Notes: generated by a model not told the origin, from the letters alone. Counted from the stretch's first letter, positions 23,026 through 34,171 are shown. The stretch: 64,000 bases of DNA from Agrostemma githago (GCA_958450325.1 OY288243.1:41767378-41831377); one strand, 5' to 3'. Made by a program: numbers and translations.

Positions 23026-23941
23026 GCCCCCTGTTCGAGGGGTGACTCGATTTACATTTTTCGAAATTGCTTTTAATTTTTGAAAACTGATAATTTTCTT
23101 AAGTCGTGTAAAAATATGGCATAATTTATACTCGACTTAAAATTTTCAAAACTCGTCAATATTTGATATTCGACTACGAAATCGGTATCCAATATTTAGA
23201 GCGATTGTTAGAAAAAGAGATGTTTTTAGAAATTGTTTTGAATCGAAATAGACCCCTCCGCGTTGTAATGTCGAATTAGTCTTTTTAGGACTATGTGACG
23301 ATTACTTTGGCATCAACGAGAAAAGTTTTTTGAAAAACGTTTTGTTTGATTGATTCCTTTAGATCCGATATTCGACTATAGAGTCGATATCGAATCCTTA
23401 GGGACGACACTTTTATTGCTAATTATAGTTGTAATAATAATATTAGAAACGCAACAAAACGACGACGACAAACGATGACAGACGACGGACGAGACGAAAG
23501 AGAAAAAGACGTGAGGAAGGAGAAGAAAAACGAGAGAAATCGGGATTTGTAACACCCTCAACCTACATGCTAATTACGACCTCGATCACGGACTCGTAGT
23601 AAGGGCGCTTGCGTAGGAGTGACGAGGATATAGGAAGAGTTAAGGTGTTGTATTTTTGGTATGGTTTGCCTAAGGTTTGCTAGAGATTCGGTATGAGAAG
23701 AATTGATGTTATGAGTTGTGAATTGTCGATATTTCGTGGATGTCTATGTACGAAATTGAATGTTGTAATTGTGTTGCGAGGGTGGGGTATTTATAGAATG
23801 GGATACCCGACTTGGGATAGAAGATTGGTATCTTGCAAAGGAAGAAAGCAACCGTTTTGGGTGAAGTATGATTCCGCTTGCGGATAGGAGAAGCTTGCTT
23901 AAGGGGGAAGAAACTCCCGGTTTTGAGATGGAACGTGGGTC

Positions 23942-24047
23942 ACTCGATCGAGTAGTGAACAACACTCGATTGAATGCTCGGTCTGATGCCAGATTTTGCA
24001 TTTTTTATGGGCTTACTCGACCGAGTGGCCGGTCCACTCGATCGAGG
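23942..24047. repeat. Two further pairs of ACTCGATCGAGT near-palindromes
   Basis: Sites start at 23942, 23964, 24015 and 24036, so spacings are 22, 51 and 21 bp, the same rhythm as the cluster 1 kb upstream in this LTR. They lie about 150 bp downstream of the TATA-like box. Confidence 0.85.
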
Positions 24048-25599
24048 GGGTCTGAGTCGGGTAGAAGTCTCCTTTTGGAGATCGACTTTTATCTTTAAGG
24101 GAGAGTTTTGGTTGCTCACTTCCTCTCCATGGTTGATTTTTGAGAAGAATTGGACTTCCAGCCGGATTCTCGCATGTCGCGTGACAGATTTTTTGTCTCG
24201 GAAATGTCTTCGACCGGGGTTTGACCCGGTCGCTAAAAGATGGTTTTGCCCTCGGTCTCGGTTGTTACCCAAATTAGTCTCATTTGACTGGAAACGACTC
24301 ACTGGGCCTGAATTTGAGGTCGGTTTGGTGAGATTTTTACTCTGTTAAAAGCTCGCGCCAATTACTATTGATTCCGAGCCCAAAATCGATCGTATTAAGT
24401 CATGTTTACGTTCGATCATCATCGGGTGTTCTTTGGAAATTGCGATAGACACCTGACGGTCAAAATGTGGGTGTCTACACCTTATTGGGCTGAAACACCA
24501 TTTTTTTTCCTATTTCTATTTTGGGTCATCAACATGTGGTCTAGAATTACCCTTACATTTCTCTCTAATGCTTCTTCTCTTTTGAGCCACACATTCCTAC
24601 ACTCTTATTTTTCACCCAAAAGTCAAATGGGAAGATAAATAAAAATCGTAGGGTGTATATTTTATTGGGCATTTTTAGAACATAATTCGAAATCTCATTG
24701 AGCGGGAAAGCATGTTATTTCTATTGTGTACGAGATTGCATGGAGGAATAGCGCTTAGCTTAACCGTGTAAAATTGTCCGTAGCGTACCAAGGGTCTTTG
24801 GCTGTACTTGACATTGACTTCAGAGTAGGCGGGAGTGTGGCCATACTTTAGGTGGAGACCTGATCAATCCCGTACGTATTAGGTGGATCGCACACGGGTT
24901 TCCGTGAGTCGACGATTGGAGCGTGGCTACGGGGATAACTAGCCGGGTGGTGTTTAGTCCATGGTGCGGGTAACAACCCCATGTATCCGGCATTCGACCC
25001 TGGAGATGAGAGAACGAATTTTGTTTTAAACGTGTTTATGTCACCACGGTAGACAGGGGTAATAATGTAAGCCCCCTGGTATCGGTGTGATTGGCGGTAT
25101 ATTATTATTGTACAAATACCAAATACGAAACTTATTCGGAACTTGTACAATAATTGGCCGGTATATCGTGATAAAACTTTTCTAAAAATAACACGACACA
25201 TAAAATATTTTTATGAATTCCCAAAATGATTATGTGTTATTGGTTATGAGCGTTTTACTGTTGTTATCATTTTGTTTGGCTATTTAAATTGATTAGTCAA
25301 ATTAAATAATCTACCCACCTGACGAGTTGTTTTTCTATGAAATTTTTTAAAATATTATAATCATCAGATCAACAGAGACTAACCATCCCTCAGACGGGCA
25401 AGGCTGGAGATAATTCAAGATGGGACTTAGATCACATTACATTCTAAATAATTAAGAATAAATGTAATATTGAACCACTTCCATAACTATTATTAATTAC
25501 TAGAGATAGTTTAGAATAGTAATGACTCGGGTATGTATGATTTTCCGTGATTTCCCATTGTAGACTTATTTATAAAGTCGAGAAAATCCGGGATGTTAC

Positions 25600-28543
25600 A
25601 AACCAAGACAGAAAAAAAAAACAAAGAAGAAGGGAGAAGAATTAAAGAAAGAACAAAGAGGAAAGACTAAGACAACAGATCGAAACACAAAAAGCAGAGA
25701 ATCGATCACGGAAAGGACGAATCAAGAAAAGGAAGAAGAAAGGAAGAGAAACCTCACATTTAACAGCAGCAGCAGCGGCGTCGACAGTGAGCATCATTCA
25801 TCAGTAGAACACGAGAACGGTGATGAGACTCGTCACCTTCAGGCACGAGATCAACGGCAGAGGCAGCACGACAATGGGTCGTCGGTCAAAACGAAAACGG
25901 GGCTGGTAGGCTGGTGAGCGAAAAATGATACGAGAAATTGTATGATGATACAAGGTGTGAAGATGAAAGAAAAAAAAAGGAAGGAGAGATGTAAAGGGTG
26001 AGTCTAGTTCGTATGCTCCCAAAGATAAATAATTAAGTCCTATTACCTTTAACAATATAATAGAGGTAAGTCGGGTATCGAATTCACAGGGAAGGCGATG
26101 TAACTAATGTGTAATTAAAATAAATAAACGTAACCAGAATAATGGGGGTTTTGTGATTGATTCGTCGAATAACTAAAATAACGAAAGTAAAATGACTAAT
26201 AATGAGAATTCAGATGATTAAGAAACTCGATTCAAAAAAAATCCACTAACTAGTTAAACAATTGATCATCGACTACTAACCTTTATTTAATTCTTGAGTA
26301 TTCTATTGTGAAACTGAAAGTTTCAAATGTTCCATAGATAATAGGGTTATTTAACAGGAATAATCTCAACTTTGGGTGGTATTCCATAAATAAAATCAAC
26401 TTTAATTAATCTAGAAATAAACTCATGTATGAGACATATCAAACATGAATGAATTCGGGTTACCTGTTACCTGCTACGCCTGTACACTATTCCATTATGG
26501 TTAAATTGATGTTACTAAACTAACTGATAACGACCATAATCGTAATTATTGAGCTTATTACCGGCCATAAGGGACGTCCATAAAACTTATTCCCAGTGTT
26601 TTCTCCCTTGTTGATAGTCCTAATCACTGCCCGTAACTTGTGGTTGCAGAAAGATCTTTCAAGATGTTAGATTCCCATGAATTCGAAGAACATAAATTTG
26701 ATGAACTACCCTTGGATTTCTAGAATTGTTGCACAAAATTAGGGTTTAAAATTTGGTTTTAGGGGAAAAATCGACCTTGATGTGGAAACGAATAAGATGT
26801 AGCTGCATTAATTAATAACTATAAGACCCACATAAACCTGCTGCATCAGGTCATTAATTAGCCAATTTCATTCGTGTTTGATGCGTCTCATACATGAGTT
26901 TATTCCCAGATTAATTAAAGTTGGTTTTATTTATTGAATACCACCCAAAGTTAAGATTATTCCTGTTAAATAACCCTAGATAATATTAGTTAGGTCGAAA
27001 GGCGATACTAAGTAACCTAATTATTGAACAACCTAATCCACGCATCTAGATTTAATTCAATAACAGCATGAACGATATGAACAAATCAATAGAAATAACG
27101 ACCTTTAACACACGCGGTTATTGGTTCGAATTATATGTTTATTCCTCCCTTTACCCAATTATGATGAAACGCATACGAATAATTAGGTCTAAAGGTTGCA
27201 ACTTTATCTAGTGAATTGAAAAATTACGGATTCAAACACAAAGAATTGAAATAGATTGAAGATTGATATAATCAATTGGCCAAAAAGATTAAACAAACAA
27301 CAATCATAAAATTAGGACAAGGAATAAACAATACTCAAGTAATTAAAAAGAGATTAAGAAAGTCTCACAATCAATTAACTAGAAAGCTTCAAATCCTTGA
27401 TCCGAGAAGGAAGATTAGTTACACATAACTTAGAGTTCTTCTCATCTCTTCTTCTTAATCAAAAGTAACGTAATAATGATTAATGATAAACGTAATACTA
27501 CAAAACTAATAGTCTTAATCTAATAACATGTAGTCTAATAATGAAAATAGGAAAGTCCATTAATTTCCTAACTCTAATAATAATATAATAATAAATAATA
27601 ATTAAGATGACACGGAACCCAAAACAGTTCCGTCTTCAATCCCGAGCTGCGCTTTGACTTTTCACTCGGTTTGTTGGGCATGTTCTTCGTACTATCCGTC
27701 TTGAGCCCAGATCACACATAAAGGAATTAGAGCTATAAAAACCGTCTTTTTTGCAATAAAACACAATTTCCTGGATAAAACTAAATAGACGATTTCCACT
27801 CTAAATCCGCACCTTTAATCACCAAATCTAGCTCAAATCTCCGTCGTAAACACATATAAAACACGCTAGATCAGTAAAAGTTAAATAAGTGGAACGAAGA
27901 GGTGGAGGAAAAATGAAGAAAGGGGATGAACGTAAAACAAGTGGGATAAATGAGAGGTTAGGAAAACCGATTAAACGAATAAGTACAAGTAGGGGACGGT
28001 ATCCGAGACAATAAGTTGACTGACCCATGAAATCAAATTAAAATCAAAATAATACAAATAATTGGGCCGACTAATAAAATGAGTAAAATAAACGTTTCTC
28101 GAGACGAAAACGAAGTTTATAGAAATAAATAATTAGACGATGAAATAGTATTTCCCGAAAAAAAAAATCTTGGATAAACTGAATTAAATTGATTTCTCGA
28201 GGAAAGGAAATATATGTTTTGACGAAACTTAAAATAAATGAACGTCGAGTTGGAAATAGAAATCCGAGCTTAAATATAAATAAATAAAAAGAATTTAGAA
28301 TTTAAATCGCCGGAATAGAGTTTCGATAAGAATTAAATTAAATGTATAAAATAAATCAAAACAGAAATAGAAATATATTTTAAATATAAGAAGAGTTTCC
28401 GAGACAAATAGAATTTTAGGAGTTTGAAACGATTAAACAATAAATTCGTTTTATAATAATTTTAAGAATTACGAGTTAAATCGCTAACAAAATAAAAATA
28501 CAAACATAACTTTAATTTAATTTATAAAATCAGGGGTGTTACA
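25600..28543 (-). repeat. LTR remnant, - orientation, truncated by the chromovirus
   Basis: The right edge reads TGTAACACCCCTGA on the - strand and abuts broken Ogre RT coding at 28544. Purine-rich sequence at 25600-25790 would be a pyrimidine-rich leader on the - strand, opposite in direction to the chromovirus LTR. I see no gene in this 2.9 kb apart from the MITE at 26344. An alternative is that the chromovirus LTR itself reaches 28543. The left end of this remnant would lie beyond the window. Confidence 0.4.
26344..26976. mobile_element. Mutator-type MITE with 110-bp inverted repeats (633 bp)
   Basis: The left terminus GGGTTATTTAACAGG is matched by its reverse complement at the right end; the inverted repeats cover 26344-26453 and 26867-26976 with roughly 93 percent identity. 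The 9-bp duplication tagataata is perfect on both sides (26335-26343 and 26977-26985). Long terminal inverted repeats with a 9-bp duplication are diagnostic of Mutator-like elements. The 410-bp interior is non-coding, so it needs a transposase in trans. Confidence 0.88.
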
Positions 28544-28787
28544 CTTCTTCTGTGACTTTGAGGGACCACTTGGGTCTCATTCTATGGATTTTTTGTTTAA
28601 CCGGTTTACACCCATCTTTGATTGGTATGTGGTGTTCGGCTATTTCTCGGTCTATCCCCGAGATGTCCTTGTAAGACCATGTGAAGACGTCTTTGAACTC
28701 TTGGAAGAGGCTTGTGAACTGTTGTCTCTCCTGAGGATCTAGTGACAACCCAATCTTAAGCAACTGGGGCTCTAAGGTGGTTCCCAC
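28544..28787 (-). pseudogene. pol: Ogre-type RT, N-terminal fragment
   Basis: The - strand frame reads LEPQLLKIGLSLDPQER, FKDVFTWSYKDISGID, HIPIKDGCKPVKQK and RMRPKWSLKVTEEV, the lead-in to RT in Ogre/Tat elements. It is cut off at 28544 exactly at the LTR edge, before the fingers and the active site. Confidence 0.75.
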
Positions 28788-29612
28788 ATTAACGGATTCA
28801 GTCTATTCGATTACCGGATTTCGGGACTCCCTTTGCTCTAATTGCTCGATCAGATGAGGAGGTAAGGGTACCTGTTCGTCGGGTTTCTCAATGTCATTGC
28901 ATATTTTAGAAACCAGAATTGCAGGTAAAAAAGGACAAGTCGTAAGCGGAACGATTGATATTATTAATATTAATGGAAAATTTGGAGAAAAGCTCAAACA
29001 GAGCGGCCATCTGATCGTTGGTCAATGACGGAATTGGAAGGGCACTCGGGACAGTCTCTGAGGTGCCAGCAGAAGTGACTAAAGGGAGAGGGGTTACAGG
29101 CTGGACTCTAGCACCGGACTCCCTAGACTTGAACTTAGACTCGCTCTGACTTAGACCCTGACTCAGACTCAGACTCAGAATCAGTAACAGACATGTCTCC
29201 TTCACCAGCAACCAGCTTGTAGATCCGTCCTTGACTGTCGGTCTATTTGACAGTCTTCCTTCATTCTCTACTTCCCGTCTCGGAGCCAACTTCCGAGATC
29301 AACTTGGTCGGGTCAAACCTGTTGTTGCGAAGGATGAGATTGACCTAGTCCTCTTTTGGAGTCGGGGTTATCTTGTCTTCCCCGAATAGTAGCCCTGGCG
29401 TAGGCTCTGCGTTGTCGATATCCTCCCTCGGTTCCGAGTGGATGAGGGTGGCCACATCATCTCGGATGTAGTTGCAGTTTCGGGCCAGTTTGGTCTCGGA
29501 GTGCACAGCGGTTGGCTGGAATAGATCAACCTGGATGGCCCCAAACACTGACATGATAAAGTAGTCAGTCAACCGTGGGATATAAGGGCTCAAGTGGATA
29601 CCCATTATGAGG
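28788..29612 (-). other. Region between Ogre protease and RT, possible intron and decayed linker
   Basis: Only short open frames on the - strand are present (29345-29647, 28906-29289), with a Ser/Glu/Lys-rich stretch and no known domain. Ogre elements are known to carry an intron between protease and RT, so part of this interval may be that intron. I cannot point to convincing splice sites. Confidence 0.35.
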
Positions 29613-30236
29613 TTACAGGCCTTTTTCAGTGCCTGCTCGGACGACATTGCCCGGTGTTATGGCATACCCTTGGCCGAAGCGGGAGTCTTCATCCTTCAGG
29701 ACCTCAATGATCTTCCCAGCTGGAAGATACGGCCTAAAAGTGGCCCCTGGGAAGTACCCCAAATTTTCCAACATCGTATCAATGCTGGTAGTAAAGTAGG
29801 GCCTGAAGAGGAAATCCTCCTCGATCATTCGCACAAAAGTCGAACCGCGAAAGACGTTGCAATTGGCTACCATTATGGATGTTGCCTCTAGGGTGATAAT
29901 GTTGTCACGCAGAGGGAATTTGATTTTACGGTGTAGGGTAGAGGACACTGCTTTGACAGCGTGGATCCATGGACTTCCTAAGCGCAAGTTGAAGGTGGAA
30001 GTGACGTCAATCACCTGGAATTCCAGCTCTTTCTTTACCGGGCCCGTTATAATAGTCAACTTGATGGCCTCAGCTACCGACTTTGGGCTTCCATCGAAAG
30101 CCCGGATAGTTTGACCAGTCGGGATATATTCGGCCTCGGTAATACCGAGAGCCTTAGCGGGCCTTAATGGTAAGACATTGACATCAGACCCATCGTCTAT
30201 TAGGGTCATAGGGAGATATTTCACGCGGCATATCAC
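29613..30236 (-). pseudogene. pol: Ogre-type aspartic protease
   Basis: The frame contains LIDDGSDVNVLPL, the protease active site in the D-G-S form seen in Ogre, then IRAFDGSPKSV, LEFQVIDVTSTFNLRLGSPW, IHAVKAVSSTLHRKIKF and ATSIMVANCNVF. Spacing and motifs match the Ogre protease domain. The frame is open for 207 codons. The first active-site residue reads DDG. Confidence 0.75.
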
Positions 30237-30449
30237 CGTGATGTATAGGGCTAAGTTATGGGAAGCCCAAATGGTGGTAGATCAGACTCAAAGAAGGTAA
30301 TCAGCGGACCTTCTTCTTTAGCGTTCCCTTTAGGTGGAGCATGATGGTAGATACCATTTCAGCAGAGGTAATGGTAGAGTCGATTTTTATTTTTGATCGA
30401 GAACCTTAGTAAATGCCTCTCGATTTTCTTGCGAGCTGATTAGGAGTTT

Positions 30450-30773
30450 TCATATAGTGAGGTCAACTCGAATTTTCTTCAACTGCTTTACGAGTGTCGT
30501 GTCAGCAGTAGGCTCTTCAGGGACGGCTTCTGTTCTAACTTGGTCAGTGACAGTTGCCGGGATAGGGGTGTCCCTAGAGCTAGAAGCTTGGTAGGGACGA
30601 CCGGACCTGGTGAGGTGGTTACTGGCTAGAACCTTAGACTTAGCCTTCTGGAATTCCTCACTAGTGATGGGAACAACTTCCTCTTTGATGAGATACACGT
30701 CATCTTGATCATCATACCAAATCTCGTTCACTTGCGGAGGGAGATGGCTCAGGCTAAGAGCACGACAATACAC
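30450..30773 (-). pseudogene. Ogre-type linker between nucleocapsid and protease
   Basis: The frame includes LPPQVNEIWYDDQDDVYLI and ASNHLTRSGRPYQ, a linker typical of Ogre polyproteins ahead of protease (the TRSGR motif). The 210 bp between it and the protease contain broken frames of the same domain. It abuts the antisense gene starting at about 30774 on the other strand without a visible LTR between them, so the junction is rearranged. Confidence 0.5.
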
Positions 30774-32063
30774 TACTCGTCGGGGAATGTGCTGGTGAAC
30801 AAGCTGCGCCTTGAGGATGTAAGTTTCCTTCTTACGGTTTGTTTTCCTTAGTAGGCCCCAAGATTACGATGATTGAAACATCGGTTTGTTTATCCAGTTT
30901 GTGGCCCATCCTTGGGCCGACTTTGAGGATCTGCCCGAGTATGTGGGGGCAGAGTTGAGGCCTAGGAGCTATAGGAAGATGCTTCTTCCTGCGTTGTTTC
31001 GCCCGGTGTGGTATTTGGGCGAGAGGTTGGTGCGTCAGTGCTTATATGATGAGTTCAGGGTGCCGGTTGATCCTTCCCGGACTATCTTTAGACCACCAAC
31101 CACCGCAGAGGCTCGTGAGGGTAGGGACAGAGAGAGAGACGACGCATTACTGGTGCCTGTGCCTCCTATTTGTCTCACGTCTGCCAGCGGCTAGCTTGCC
31201 ACTGCCTCGTGGTGAGTACTCGGTTCCTTGTTTTATTGCTTGTTTTGTTCTATGGTTTAGTGTTCGCCTGTATCTTGAACGGTTTGTTTTTCCTTCAGCT
31301 GGCCGATCCGGCTAATGCTGTTCAGCCCCCAGACTTCCCCTTGACATTGCTCAGGGTCGATGCGGCTGTGGTAGCTTTTACAGAGCCTCTTCCCCCGTGT
31401 TCCGCTGAGGAGATGGAGGCTAGGATGGAGTGGCGTGACCAGGTGTACCGGGTAATTTTTGGGATTTGCCTTGAACTCGACTCTTGAGTGTTAGGTTTTC
31501 TTTAACTAATTTGTTTGGTTTTGTCTTTTAGGTTTCGTCGGTTTCCCATCAGTGGTTGTGGCAAGCTGCCAACTGCTTTCGTGCCCATGCGTCGAGGTTG
31601 GCTGCTACCTCTTCCCGTGATACTTCGGGACCCCGATCGATAAGTATGCGTTTTCTAAGGTTGGTTTTCTAGGCTGGCTGCATCGTTTCCTAAAGTAAAG
31701 ATGTACTTCCAGGATGCTCCGGATATGATAAGGCAACTGGTGACTTGGGTGACCGAACTCGAGACGAATGAGGCCAAGTTGCTGCAACTCCTACAATCTT
31801 GGGATAATGAGATTGCCAAGATTAAGGAGCAATTGGCTCGGACTTAGGGCGAAAGCTCGGCGCAGGGTGAGGGTAGGTTCGGGACTGAGGCGGAGAGGGA
31901 AGTTGAGGCCGGGACTGAGGCTGAGGGTCATGCTACGGGCGTTGCCGAGAACATTGGAGGAGTACCTGAGACGGCTACCCTAGACATGCTATCGGGTATG
32001 GATGGTACTGAGTCTCCTATTCTTGATCTGGATGATTTAGATCTAGATGAGGATATAGGTTAG
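30774..32063 (+). pseudogene. Antisense gene A of the Ogre element, multi-exon, unknown function
   Basis: Four open segments join at plausible introns: 30819-30897 (GTAAGT...CCAG), 31212-31298 (GTGAGT...TTCAG) and 31452-31531 (GTAATT...TTTAG). The product includes HPWADFEDLPEYVGAEL, LFRPVWYLGERLVRQ and VDPSRTIF, a pattern I associate loosely with plant mobile-domain proteins, then a helix (LLQLLQSWDNEIAKIKEQL) and an acidic tail (ILDLDDLDLDEDIG) ending at TAG 32061-32063. A frameshift near 31190 and an in-frame TAG near 31846 show decay. The acidic tail and antisense position parallel ORF 1 of the Tat element at 2467. The family name is uncertain. Confidence 0.4.
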
Positions 32064-33069
32064 TATGTGTTGGCCGTAGGTGCAGCCTCTAGGGGTCCTC
32101 CCTAGTTTGTAAACTCAGTTTGTGTTCGGATTTTATATAGTTTGTATATTTTAGACTTTTAGTATTTCGATTGACTGGTTAGTCTTGCGTTTTGTTTTTT
32201 CTTTTGAAATGTTTACTTAGATGATAAGTAATCACTTCAAGTTTAGTTCTTTTGCGGTTTCGTCATAGTTTACGACGTTTTAGATGCGTTAGGATTGCCG
32301 AGGAGTACCAAAATATTTTTTTGGAATTCTTGAATGCGTTAGTTTGAGTCGGGAGTTGGATCAAGTAGTATGTCGAATAAAATGTTTGACTCGAGACGTG
32401 TAAGATGTAAGAAATGCTTTGTAACTAAAGTGTTTCGACCGAGTGCGTGTTTGGTGTGGGGAGACAAGTGTAATTGTCTCTACGCTCATGTTTAAAATGA
32501 GGCAAAGAAAAAAAGTTAGACCACTTTTTAGATCTTTTAATGATAATGTCGTACTGGGCTACCGATGCAAATTGATGATGGCATTCGGGGCTACAACACG
32601 CCTAGGTGGGGTAGCTTATCTCCCTAAAAAGAAAATAAAAAATGTCTAAGTCTGGTGGATCCGATGGACGAAGTTTATCGTCCGTGTGAACCTATCATTC
32701 TCGTGCGGGCATTTCGGCTTTTGGAAAGGGGTTTTGTGACTTCAGAAGGTCGTTCTTGACGTCCGGGGTTGTCAAGTGATAACTGATGGGGTAAAGCATG
32801 GCTGACAGCATGGAATTCGGATGTCGGGAGGCTGATGACCCAGGCCTTCGATGCCTGGGCCTGGGCGGTTCGATTCATGGTTGCTTGGGTTCCGGCGGCA
32901 TGGTCTTGAGGCGCCTGGGTTCAGGCGGCCCGAATCTCGGTTATGGAATTTTTTCGTAATTTCCTAATTGTTGCGGGATTAAGGCTATATATGCGGGTTA
33001 TCGGTACTCGTTTTAGACATACTAGATCACCCATAGTGTCTTTATAGCTTCTTTGTATTATTCGGAGTC
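32064..33069 (+). other. Intergenic stretch between the two Ogre antisense genes, with GC-rich repeats
   Basis: No coding region is seen. Three 16-bp near-palindromes of the type GCCTGGGTTCAGGCGG stand at 32853, 32883 and 32913, exactly 30 bp apart. A TATA box (TATATAT, 32986-32992) follows, 78 bp before the ATG at 33070. The layout suggests a promoter with regularly spaced binding sites; that is inference. Confidence 0.4.
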
Positions 33070-34171
33070 ATGTTGGGTTTGGGGAGTCTCTTAACCGGAT
33101 GGATGGGTCGTCTTAGGAAATGCGACCTTGAGGTTGTCCAGGTGATGGGTTGTCTATATATGGTTACCGCGCTAAAGCAGGTTAAGGTGCAAGATGACTT
33201 CTTGTTGGCATGTTCTAGTTTTTGGGATGTTAAGAATCATGTTTTTGCTTTCCCGGGAGTTAATTTTTGTCCCCTTCCCGAGGAGCTAGATGCCATAGGT
33301 GGGTGGTGTTCGGTTTGACCTTGTATACCCCTTGGAGATAATACTCTCGTGGAATGATTTTGTCATTTTTTGGACATTCCCTTTGCTGGAGGAAGCTAAG
33401 GTTTTCTTTGGGGAAGGTGGTATTGACCTAAAATTGCTTGTTAGGACATTCTCACATAAAGGCTCTCGTATTATTTCACCTTTGGCTTGTAAACGGGCTC
33501 TTAATATCGCGGTGGCATTCTACTACCTTTTTGAGGACGCGTCGGTGCATGAAGGTTGGGGTAGTCCTTGGGTTTTGGATGTTGTAATGGGGATGGAACA
33601 CGGGCGATCGCCCTCTTTGCTTATTCTGGGTGAGCTTATCGTAGGTCCCGATGCTCGTGCGCGGATACACCATGCTCCCTTTCGGGGTTCTAGGATCATT
33701 TGGCAGGTATGTCAGGGTACTACCTTTCTTTTTCGAAACTCGCCTTAGTTCGAAAGTTCTGACGTAGTGTTTTGATTCGTGTAGGTTTGGCTACAAGAGA
33801 AGCTTGGTTTGATCGAGCCACCTCGGTCCGTTAAGGGCTATAGCTACAAAGGTTTCACGGGTTGTAAGATGGTGCAACCATGGAACGACGGTTATACTGA
33901 AAAAGGATGGCGCTCCTACTTGTAGGCTAATGGGCAGGTTGATATTAGGTGGACAATCCCGTGGTGGCATATTAGTGGACAGGTTGGGTTTCCGTTCTCA
34001 TCATCGGTTCATACTATGCAGATACTGTCCTTAAGGGATCAGGTTTACATTTACCCGGGCGAGTTAACGCGCCAAATGGGTTTAAGGCGAACTGTATCAG
34101 AGGATACTGCTGATGCCCCTAAATCTTATCCATGGACCGAAAGTTCTCTCTGGGAGTTTGGAGTGTCTTGA
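33070..34171 (+). pseudogene. Antisense gene B of the Ogre element, DUF7745-like (plant mobile-domain type)
   Basis: ATG 33070 follows a TATA box at 32986. The N-terminal part (DLEVVQVMGCLYMV, FWDVKNHVFAFPGVNFCPL) leads to a frameshift near 33300. The next frame has RALNIAVAFYYLFE, VMGMEHGRSPSLLILGEL and RIIWQ. A 78-bp intron (33707-33784) follows, then VWLQEKLGL, MVQPWNDGYTEKGWRSYL and WTIPWWHISGQ ending at TGA 34169-34171. The order matches retrotransposon-borne DUF7745-like proteins as I remember them. A stop lies near 33924. A Lys/Ser-rich stretch up to 34561 may be a displaced C-terminus. Confidence 0.45.
33707..33784 (+). other. Predicted intron in antisense gene B
   Basis: CAG|GTATGT donor and TTCGTGTAG|GTT acceptor enclose 78 bp. 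The flanking codons join in phase 0 and continue the same domain (RIIWQ then VWLQEKL). It provides a second case of an intron on the strand opposite to pol in this window. Confidence 0.55.

Larger units (their letters stand above)
22090..24479 (+). mobile_element. Solo LTR, family S, copy 2 (2390 bp)
   Basis: It begins TGTGGAGATGACATAGG and ends GTGTCTACA, with a perfect duplication cctta (22085-22089 and 24480-24484). It is alignable over most of its length with 15764-18087, but the copies differ strongly at 22800-23070 and 23930-24060, where this copy carries clusters of ACTCGATCGAGT. A TATA-like box (TATTTATAG) at about 23789 matches the position of the box in copy 1. No internal coding region is present. 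Confidence 0.82.
22053..24655. mobile_element. Stowaway-type MITE, split by a solo LTR
   Basis: The left end CTCCCTCCGATTTTTAATTA and the right end (ATAAATAAAAATCGTAGGGTG) are imperfect inverted repeats of the classic Stowaway terminus, flanked by TA on both sides (22051-22052 and 24656-24657). After removal of 22090-24479 and one copy of cctta the element is about 208 bp. It is non-coding and depends on a Tc1/mariner-type transposase elsewhere. Confidence 0.65.
1..25599 (+). mobile_element. Tekay/Del-type chromovirus (Ty3/gypsy), decayed, 5' LTR outside window
   Basis: Read on the + strand, the pieces follow the chromovirus order: gag (872-1439 and 13519-13804), double zinc knuckle and protease (13977-14669), RT (to about 15530), RNase H (15535-15763 and 18088 onward), integrase and C-terminal chromodomain (to 19873), polypurine tract, and an LTR starting TGTAATCCCCC. 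The chromodomain and the integrase block FIMGLPRT place it in the Tekay/Del group. The reading frame has many stops and small deletions, so it is dead. It hosts a Tat element, two solo LTRs and a Stowaway MITE. The right end at 25599 (GGGATGTTACA) is inferred from the inverted terminal TGTAA/TTACA; 28543 is an alternative end. Confidence 0.72.
19932..25599 (+). repeat. 3' LTR of the chromovirus, split by nested insertions
   Basis: It starts TGTAATCCCCCGAAATTCC and ends CCGGGATGTTACA, so the ends form the inverted TGTAA/TTACA pair usual in Tekay LTRs. Without the nested solo LTR and its duplication the length is about 3.27 kb. A pyrimidine-rich block at 20190-20350 marks the transcript leader region. 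No gene is visible in 19874-22052 or 24656-25599; there are TA-rich microsatellites at about 21040-21070. The 5' LTR is outside the window, so the right end cannot be confirmed by comparison. Confidence 0.55.

Noticed and set aside
25600..28543. Extending the chromovirus 3' LTR to 28543
   Set aside because: A terminal TTACA is present there too, but the purine-rich leader at 25600-25790 points to the opposite direction and 25599 already has a matching LTR end. Kept only as an alternative.
28539..30236. Host gene on the + strand opposite the Ogre protease
   Set aside because: The + strand frames are shadows; protease and RT motifs lie on the - strand.
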